Assembly (NCBI GenBank): GCA_964528575.1
Contig: CAZGTQ010000140.1
Span: forward strand, 1-11,326
Source: CAZGTQ01 sp964528575
Lineage (GTDB): Bacteria > Planctomycetota > UBA1135 > GCA-002686595
Reading direction: 5' to 3'
DNA: 11,326 nt
Shown here in pieces: positions 7,679 through 11,326 of this stretch. The notes below the pieces were generated by a model. The model did not search any database. It had not been told where the DNA came from and saw nothing but the letters and a program-made list of their open reading frames with translations. Made by a program: the position numbers and the translations under genes. Each line of letters begins with the position of its first letter. Within the stretch, counting starts at the first letter, position 1.

Positions 7679-8566
7679 ATGCCCGCTCCGCCCGACGACG
7701 CCAGGTCCCAGTTGGCCGAGGTGGTGGGCGTGGAGCGCTGCGGCGACGACGGGGTGCTGCTCTCGGTCGTTCCCGAGACGGCGCTCGGGCCGATCCGGGC
7801 GAGCCGCTTCTTCATGCTGCGCCGCGAGATCCCCGGGTCGCCGCTCGTCCCGCGGCCGTTCTCGATCTACCGGCAGGCCGGCGGGCGGCTCGAGTTCCTG
7901 ATCAAGGTCATGGGCCGCGGGACGCGCTGCCTCGCAGAGGCCCGAGCGGGCGAGCGCGTCCGGCTGATCGGGCCGCTCGGCAACGGCTGGCCGGCGATCG
8001 ACGGGGCGGGCGATCCGTGGGTGATGCTCGCGGGCGGCATCGGCTCCGCGCCGTTCTACATGGGCGTCGAGCAGGCGCTCGCCGGCATGGACGGCGCTCC
8101 GGCGGCGCGCGACGAGGACGTGACGCTCCTGTTCGGGGCCGCCCACGCCGGGCTGCTCTACGACCTCGAGCGGCTGCGCGCGCTCGGCCCACGCGTCCTC
8201 GTCGCGACCGACGACGGCTCCGCCGGCTTGCGCGGCAACGTCGTCCAGCTCCTCGAGCGCCTGTGGCGCGACGGCGAGCTGCCCCGCGCCGTGCGGCTGC
8301 TCGCGTGCGGCCCCGAGCCGATGCTCGCGGCCGTCGAGCGGCTGGCGCGCGAGCACGAGCTGCCGTGCTGGCTCTCGCTCGAGACGCTGATGGGCTGCGG
8401 CGTCGGCATCTGCAACGGCTGCCCGATCCCGACGCTCCCCGCGGGTCGCTTCGGCGACTGGCCCAACGCGAAGTGCTGCGTCGAGGGGCCGGTGTTCTCG
8501 GTGCGCGACGTCACGCTCGAGCAACAGCGCCGCGTCGAGCCCGAGCGCGCTCGCTCGGGGAACTGA
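7679..8566 (+). CDS. pyrK: Dihydroorotate dehydrogenase electron-transfer subunit (PyrK type, FAD/[2Fe-2S])
   Basis: PyrK passes electrons from the FMN of PyrDB to NAD+ through a [2Fe-2S] cluster and FAD, in UMP synthesis in the cytosol. The product is 295 residues, somewhat longer than the usual 250-260. Visible: flavin-binding RPFSIY (59-64) and GPLGNG (98-103), the NAD-binding start AGGIGSAP (118-125), ACGPEPML (209-216), and the cluster site with Cys240, Cys245, Cys248 and Cys267 (MGCGVGICNGCP then KCCVEGPVF; Cys266 is an extra neighbour). The C-terminal 20 residues after GPVF are a short charged tail. The ATG at 7679 has no Shine-Dalgarno; a TTG at 7712 with AGGT 5 nt upstream is a possible shorter start. 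No pyrD is adjacent, so the partner must be encoded elsewhere. A related reductase subunit of the same flavoprotein superfamily is the main alternative. Confidence 0.85.
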   Translation: MPAPPDDARSQLAEVVGVERCGDDGVLLSVVPETALGPIRASRFFMLRREIPGSPLVPRPFSIYRQAGGRLEFLIKVMGRGTRCLAEARAGERVRLIGPLGNGWPAIDGAGDPWVMLAGGIGSAPFYMGVEQALAGMDGAPAARDEDVTLLFGAAHAGLLYDLERLRALGPRVLVATDDGSAGLRGNVVQLLERLWRDGELPRAVRLLACGPEPMLAAVERLAREHELPCWLSLETLMGCGVGICNGCPIPTLPAGRFGDWPNAKCCVEGPVFSVRDVTLEQQRRVEPERARSGN

Positions 8567-8568
8567 CG

Positions 8569-8593
8569 GCCGGCGCGTCAGTCCTCCGCCGGC
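8569..8593. terminator. GC-rich inverted repeat between converging genes, weak terminator candidate
   Basis: GCCGGCG at 8569-8575 and its exact reverse complement at 8587-8593 can pair across an 11-nt loop. The repeat begins 3 nt after the pyrK-type stop and overlaps the last codons of the converging GT-C/TPR gene, so it could serve both strands. It has no U-tract on either side, and a 7-bp GC repeat is not rare in this composition. Confidence 0.3.
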
Positions 8594-11235
8594 GGCCGCG
8601 GCGGCCCCGTCCGCCCGCGCAGCTGGGCGAGCGTCTTCTCGATCGACTCGATCACGACGTCGCGCAGCCCCTCTTCCCACGCTCCGGGCGGGCCGATCGC
8701 GAGCGCGCGCTCGAGCTTCTCGATCGCCTCGGGCGTGTGACCGAGCTCACCGTACAGCTCGCCGAGATCGAAGTGCGGCTGGAACCAGTCCGGCGCCAGC
8801 GCGCAGACGCGCGCGAGCGTCTGCGCGAGCGCGGCCGTCTCGCCGCGCTGCTTCTCGAGCTGCGCCCGCTCGAACAGCGCGTTCGCATGGTCGGGGTTCG
8901 CCTGCAGCGCCTGCGCGATCCACAGCTCGGCTCCCGCGACGTCGCCGCGCCCCCGATCGAGCCGCGCGAGCTCCGCCGCGAGGCTCGCGTCGTGCGGGCG
9001 CAGCCCCGCGAGCGCCTCGCGCAGCGCCCCGAGCACGTTCGGCCGCGACGTGCCGATCTCGTACGCGCGCAGCACGTAGGGCAGCGCCGCGTCGCGCGCG
9101 CCCGACGCGAGCAGCACGCTGCCGAGGTTGTAGTGCGCGTCGAAGTCGCGCGGCAGCAGGTCGCACGCGCGGCGCCACGCGACGATCGCTCCCTCCGCCT
9201 CCTGCCGCGTCATCAGCAGGAGCCCCTTCGTGTAGTGCGCCGGGCCGCTGTCGGGATCGACGGCGAGCGCGCGGTCGACCCACTCGAGCGCTGTGCTCAC
9301 GTCCTGCTTCGCGCCCGCGGCGTTCGCGAGCACGATCATCGGCTCGACCGCCTCGGGGTGCGCCTCGTGCGCGGCGCGGGCCACCTCGGCGGCGCGGTCG
9401 GTCCAGCCCTGCGCGAACAGCGAGCGCGCGAGCCGCACCTGGTCGTCGAGGTGGTTGGGCCGCGCGGCGAGCGCCTGCTCGAAGTGGTACTGGGCGCGGC
9501 GGTGGTCGCCGCTCTTCGCGAGCAGCACGCCGAGGTTGTGGTGCGCGCTCGGATAGCTCGGGTGCAGCGCGAGCGCCTTCTTCAGCGCCTGCTCGGCCTC
9601 CTTGTCGCGCTCGAGCATCGCGAGCGCCGTCCCGAGCCCCGTGTACGCCTCGTGGCTCAGCGGGAAGCGGTCGAGGATCAACTGGAACAGTTGCCGCGGC
9701 GTCTCGTAGTCGTCGAAGCCCGTGAGCGGCGCGAGGTGGAACTCGCTCCACGCGTACCCGAGGTTCGCCTGCAACGCATCGTCGCCCGTCACGTAGATCG
9801 TGTCGTCGCCCCGTTGCGCGCGGATGACGAGGTCCTGCGCGCCCTCGAAGAGCTGCTGGGCCGCGCGCAGCGCCTCGGGGTCGCCGGACTCGCGGTAGCG
9901 CTCGAGCTCGATGCGGCCGAGGTTCCAGCGGGCGTACGCGCTGTCGGGGTTCTGCTCGTACGCGACGCGGTGGAACGTCGCCTGGTCGCGCCAGTCGCCG
10001 ATGCGGTCGACCGAGCGGACGCCGAACGCGATGGCGAGGACGGTGAGCGCGATCGGTCCCGCGCCGCCCGGCAGGCGCCGCGCGAGGAGCGCGACGAGCA
10101 GCGCCGCGCCGAGCGCCGGCATGTACAGGAAGCGGTCGGCGAGCGGGTACTGGCCCAGCGACTCGACGCGCAGCAGCATCGGCACCATCGCCGCGGGCAC
10201 GAGCAGCAGCGCCGCGAGCTCGACGTCGAGGCGGCGCCGCCAGCAGAAGACGCCGCCGGCGATCCCCGCGCCCAGCGAGAGGAGCGCGACGACGAGGCGC
10301 GAGTCGGTGAGCGGCAGGTGCGGCTGGACCTCGCGGAACACGTTGAGCGAGGCGGGCACCGCGAGCAGCCAGAGCCCGCGCCCGACGAGCTCGATGCGCA
10401 GCAGCGCGAGCCGCGCGGCGGAGAGCCCGAAGTCGGTCGTCGTGCGATCGAGGCCCGCGGCCCAGTCGCCGAAGACGCGCACGCGCGCGAGGTAGTACGC
10501 GATCCCAACCGCTGCGAACGTCGCGTAGGCGCGCAGCGGCGCGCGCAGCTCTGCCTTGCCCTGGCCGCCCGTCCAGCCGCCGCGCGGCCGCCGCGCGAGA
10601 TCGATCGCGAGCGCCATGAACGGGAGCGCGGCCGCGAGCTCCTTCGCGAGCAGCGCCGGCACCAGCAGGAGCGCCGCGGCGAGCGGGACGCCGCGCGAGC
10701 CGCGGTCGCGCCAGCGCACGTACGCGGCGAGCGCGAGCAGGGCGAAAGCGCCGAACAGCGGGTCGTTCAGCGCGGTGATCCACGCGACGCTCTCGACGTG
10801 CAGCGGGTGCAGCCCGAACAAGAGCGCCGTCCAGAACCCGACCGCCGCCGAGCGCGCGAGCCGCTTCGCGAGGAAGAACGCCGCGGCGGTCGCGACGAGG
10901 TGGCACAGGATCGAGAGCGCGTGGAAGGCCCACGGCGCCCCGTCCCCGAGCGCGTGCCCGACCATGAGCGCGACCGCCGTCAGCGGCCGCCAGTACCCGA
11001 TCCGCGCGGCCTCGCTCTCGTCGAGGAAGTCCCAATACGCGCCCGCGAAGACCGCTCCGACGTTGCCGAAGTCGGTGATCAGCGGGTTCTGCGCGACCAT
11101 GAGCAGGTCGTCGTAGACCAGCTCCCCGCGCACCGCCGGCAACATCGTCACCAGCGTGACGACGAGCACGAGCGGCAGCATCCACGCACGCGCGCGCGGC
11201 GGATCGGCGAGGACGGAGCTGTGGGCGACAGGCAC
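8578..11235 (-). CDS. TMTC/PMT-like GT-C glycosyltransferase-type membrane protein with C-terminal TPR repeats
   Basis: The product is 885 residues from the GTG at 11235. The N-terminal half (to about residue 405) has roughly ten or more hydrophobic helices. The first is at about 19-36, followed by an extracytoplasmic loop with the acidic pair LVYDDLLMVAQNPLI (Asp42-Asp43), then YWRPLTA (81-87) and HPLHVESVAWITALNDPLFG (143-162). These are the landmarks of TMTC-like GT-C proteins, which use polyprenyl-phosphate sugars to glycosylate proteins. After the last helix comes the usual DWRDQATFHRVAYEQNPDSAYARWNLG transition into a soluble tail (about 405-870) of many TPR units, such as SAHHNLGVLLAKSGDHRRAQYHFEQALAARPN and DAHYNLGSVLLASGARDAALPYVLRAYEIG. 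The tail may select acceptor proteins. Activity and sugar are inferred from the family. The GTG has no Shine-Dalgarno; an ATG at 11181 (MLPLVLVV) is the alternative start and would leave the helix intact. It converges on the pyrK-type gene with 11 nt between. Confidence 0.85.
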   Translation of the reverse strand: MPVAHSSVLADPPRARAWMLPLVLVVTLVTMLPAVRGELVYDDLLMVAQNPLITDFGNVGAVFAGAYWDFLDESEAARIGYWRPLTAVALMVGHALGDGAPWAFHALSILCHLVATAAAFFLAKRLARSAAVGFWTALLFGLHPLHVESVAWITALNDPLFGAFALLALAAYVRWRDRGSRGVPLAAALLLVPALLAKELAAALPFMALAIDLARRPRGGWTGGQGKAELRAPLRAYATFAAVGIAYYLARVRVFGDWAAGLDRTTTDFGLSAARLALLRIELVGRGLWLLAVPASLNVFREVQPHLPLTDSRLVVALLSLGAGIAGGVFCWRRRLDVELAALLLVPAAMVPMLLRVESLGQYPLADRFLYMPALGAALLVALLARRLPGGAGPIALTVLAIAFGVRSVDRIGDWRDQATFHRVAYEQNPDSAYARWNLGRIELERYRESGDPEALRAAQQLFEGAQDLVIRAQRGDDTIYVTGDDALQANLGYAWSEFHLAPLTGFDDYETPRQLFQLILDRFPLSHEAYTGLGTALAMLERDKEAEQALKKALALHPSYPSAHHNLGVLLAKSGDHRRAQYHFEQALAARPNHLDDQVRLARSLFAQGWTDRAAEVARAAHEAHPEAVEPMIVLANAAGAKQDVSTALEWVDRALAVDPDSGPAHYTKGLLLMTRQEAEGAIVAWRRACDLLPRDFDAHYNLGSVLLASGARDAALPYVLRAYEIGTSRPNVLGALREALAGLRPHDASLAAELARLDRGRGDVAGAELWIAQALQANPDHANALFERAQLEKQRGETAALAQTLARVCALAPDWFQPHFDLGELYGELGHTPEAIEKLERALAIGPPGAWEEGLRDVVIESIEKTLAQLRGRTGPPRPPAED

Positions 11236-11245
11236 GGCGGCACTA

Positions 11246-11259
11246 CGTCGTGCACGACG
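11246..11259. promoter_or_regulatory. Perfect 14-bp palindrome, possible operator of the GT-C/TPR gene
   Basis: CGTCGTGCACGACG is identical to its reverse complement. It lies 11-24 nt before the GTG start and just downstream of the candidate -10, that is at about +7 to +20 if that promoter is real. This position suits a repressor operator or a small 5'-leader hairpin. Confidence 0.4.
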
Positions 11260-11271
11260 ACGGGTGAGTCC

Positions 11272-11300
11272 AGCCTAGTCCCGGCCCATCCGCGGGTCAC
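11272..11300 (-). promoter_or_regulatory. Candidate sigma-70-like promoter of the GT-C/TPR gene
   Basis: On the minus strand, GTGACC (11300-11295; four of six matches to TTGACA) is followed after exactly 17 nt by TAGGCT (11277-11272; fits TANNNT). The start codon lies 36 nt past the -10. The spacing is ideal but the -10 is only three of six matches, and such pairs occur by chance. Confidence 0.35.
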
Positions 11301-11326
11301 CGGCGCCGTGACGCGCCTCGACGGGA

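Noticed and set aside
8747..11185. An 812-codon minus-strand frame inside the GT-C/TPR gene
   Set aside because: It is the off-frame shadow of the recognised gene; the translation is almost wholly Arg/Ala/Gly, whereas the other frame shows membrane helices and TPR units.

Overview
This is a very GC-rich (roughly 70% or more by eye), gene-dense chromosomal stretch. Seven genes lie on the minus strand between about 7.4 kb and the left edge, one gene is on the plus strand (7679-8566), and one long minus-strand gene fills the right end. The protein set suggests Planctomycetota or a similarly GC-rich environmental bacterium: a FliA/WhiG-type sigma factor with a basic tail, a TMTC-like membrane protein with a long TPR tail, a divergent ClC protein and an ABC-F ATPase with an unusual C-terminus. 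No rRNA or marker gene is present, so the phylum is an inference. I see no mobile element, CRISPR array, tRNA or phage gene.

Layout, in order of minus-strand transcription. An ABC-F ATPase (7442-5403) overlaps by 4 nt a membrane-anchored DUF218/YdcF-type protein (5406-4402). That is followed 12 nt later by argS (4389-2683). A 157-nt spacer contains two mutually exclusive hairpins and then a perfect Shine-Dalgarno in front of a TTG-initiated apt (2525-2016). A FliA/WhiG-family sigma factor follows (1986-1021). Next are a small lipoprotein (922-671), which ends in a strong hairpin, and the 5' part of a divergent ClC chloride channel/transporter (459 to the edge). ABC-F/ydcF-like/argS is very likely one transcription unit; apt/sigma is probably a second one, or its continuation.

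Divergent from the ABC-F gene is an orphan pyrK-type gene encoding an FAD/[2Fe-2S] electron-transfer subunit. It converges, with only 11 nt between stop codons, on an 885-residue multi-spanning GT-C-like protein with TPR repeats. That gene has a candidate promoter and a perfect 14-bp palindrome just upstream.

Functionally the window is mostly housekeeping: translation (ABC-F, ArgS), nucleotide metabolism (Apt, PyrK), transcription (sigma factor) and envelope functions (YdcF-like, lipoprotein, ClC, GT-C/TPR). I did not find a convincing undescribed multi-gene system. The points worth a second look are local: the TTG start of apt, the alternative hairpins before it, the KQx repeat in the ABC-F protein, the altered selectivity motif of the ClC protein, the possible leaderless starts at the divergent promoter, and the palindrome in front of the GT-C/TPR gene. 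No gene-free stretch exceeds 300 bases; the longest are 7443-7678 and 460-670, and both are described below.
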